Assembly: GCF_905147365.1 (NCBI RefSeq)
Contig: NC_056415.1
Span: 11,674,001 to 11,738,000 of the forward strand
Reading direction: 5' to 3'
From: Aricia agestis
Taxonomy: Eukaryota; Arthropoda; Insecta; Lepidoptera; Lycaenidae
Length of the DNA stretch: 64,000 nt
Part shown: positions 63,391 through 64,000 of the stretch, piece after piece
How the letters are laid out: the number at the start of each line of letters is the position of its first letter
How positions within the stretch are numbered: position 1 is the first letter of the stretch
Notes under the pieces: generated by a model
What the model saw: the letters and a program-made list of their open reading frames with translations, nothing else
Databases searched by the model: none
Told to the model about the DNA's origin: nothing
Program-made: the position numbers and the translations under genes

Positions 63391-64000
63391 TCATGTGTCA
63401 ATACACGTGTCTTTATTTCTCAATCGCCTTTTCTTTAGATCAATACTGAACTGACGTCTTTTTCTACCGTTTAACGAGGAAGGCGTAGAATATTCACTTG
63501 ATGCCTCCACTGCCGAAGAAGTATCAATGGTGTTGTCTTTAGAAGATTCACAGTTTGAGAGGGATAATATACTCGATGACTCGATATATGAGTTAATAAA
63601 CTCAAGCAGGTCATAGATTATATGAGATCAAACTATCTGTTTAATAAAAAAGACATAATATTTTGATCTAATAATGATAATGGACGCGGCGGACTTGAAG
63701 TGATGAATTGTATTCTGAGGGCGTTGGCGTATTTAATAATTTGCTTAGATCGACATCCAAATTTTCAAAATCATTTTATATTTTAGACTGAGAGTGAACT
63801 GGTGTGACTGGCCCAGAGTATTCAGATCATGGGGACTTATCTTACGAAGTTAACTTATATTCATTTGTTTTCATCGCTGATACATCAAGGTTTTCTATAG
63901 AAGTTCAATAATTCTTCATCGGGCAACACAGTATTTTGCTCGATAAATCTATCGTTTATGTTCTGGAAACTTTCAACTTCTTTAAAAAGTTATTTTGGAC
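63391..64000 (-). pseudogene. Decayed or multi-exon coding trace, unrecognised protein
   Basis: The minus strand shows a chain of open pieces in order. At 63889-63989 the piece contains FIEQNTVLPDEELLNFYRKP. At about 63770-63860 comes SPHDLNTLGQSHQFTLSLKY. At about 63665-63775 comes FENLDVDLSKLLNTPTPSEY. The longest, 63391-63627, contains YDLLEFINSYIESSSILSLS and ends with a basic tract (NGRKRRQFSIDLKKRRLRNK) before TGA at 63391-63393. The basic cluster looks like a nuclear localisation signal or DNA-binding tail, and the preceding part is serine-rich and acidic. Frames change between pieces without convincing splice sites, so I favour a pseudogene or dead transposon gene running off the window end. 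I do not recognise the family. Confidence 0.45.

Noticed and set aside
1..64000. CRISPR array, integrated virus or bacterial operon
   Set aside because: No regularly spaced identical repeats, no viral gene and no ribosome-binding-site/operon structure seen on either strand.

Overview
This window looks like insect nuclear DNA, most likely from a moth or butterfly. It is AT-rich and carries no confidently recognisable host gene. It is packed with small non-autonomous mobile elements whose ends match types I know from Lepidoptera: Helitrons running from A|TC to CTAG|T, tRNA-derived SINEs, hAT-like and PIF/Harbinger-like MITEs, and 3' stubs of non-LTR retrotransposons. The organism call rests on recalled repeat signatures, not on a database search. 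The window is probably intergenic or a very long intron.

Layout. 0-10 kb: a GC-rich foldback, a MITE (754-1640) holding a SINE and a hAT element that itself holds a Helitron, a second copy of that MITE at 7404-7984, a 45-bp hAT micro-element (4713-4757), and a decayed reverse transcriptase end (6611-7046). 10-20 kb: interleaved inverted repeats (10793-11040), a 772-bp hAT element with a nested foldback (13167-13938), and a 615-bp Helitron inside an older repeat (16503-17392). 20-30 kb: the best coding candidate, a short cysteine-rich terminal exon (22758-22904), then Helitrons, a 311-bp relative of the micro-element, and a Helitron split by a SINE (27069-27621). 30-45 kb: two SINEs, a near-perfect 271-bp palindrome (31935-32205), a LINE stub between short inverted repeats, and several foldbacks. 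45-64 kb: many MITEs with TTA/TAA target duplications, Helitrons on both strands, a three-level nest (60823-61616), and a decayed coding trace running off the right end on the minus strand (63391-64000).

How the parts relate. Target-site duplications are readable for five hAT-like elements (8 bp), for about eight PIF/Harbinger-like MITEs (TTA or TAA) and for two retroelement insertions. Most Helitrons sit exactly between A and T. One SINE family shares its 3' tail with the CR1/Jockey-like LINE stubs, which suggests it uses that LINE's machinery. Nesting and paired copies give a relative order: foldback MITEs oldest, then hAT elements and Helitrons, with the poly-A SINE youngest in the nests seen here. 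No transposase, Rep/helicase or complete reverse transcriptase is present, so everything mobile here would depend on proteins encoded elsewhere.
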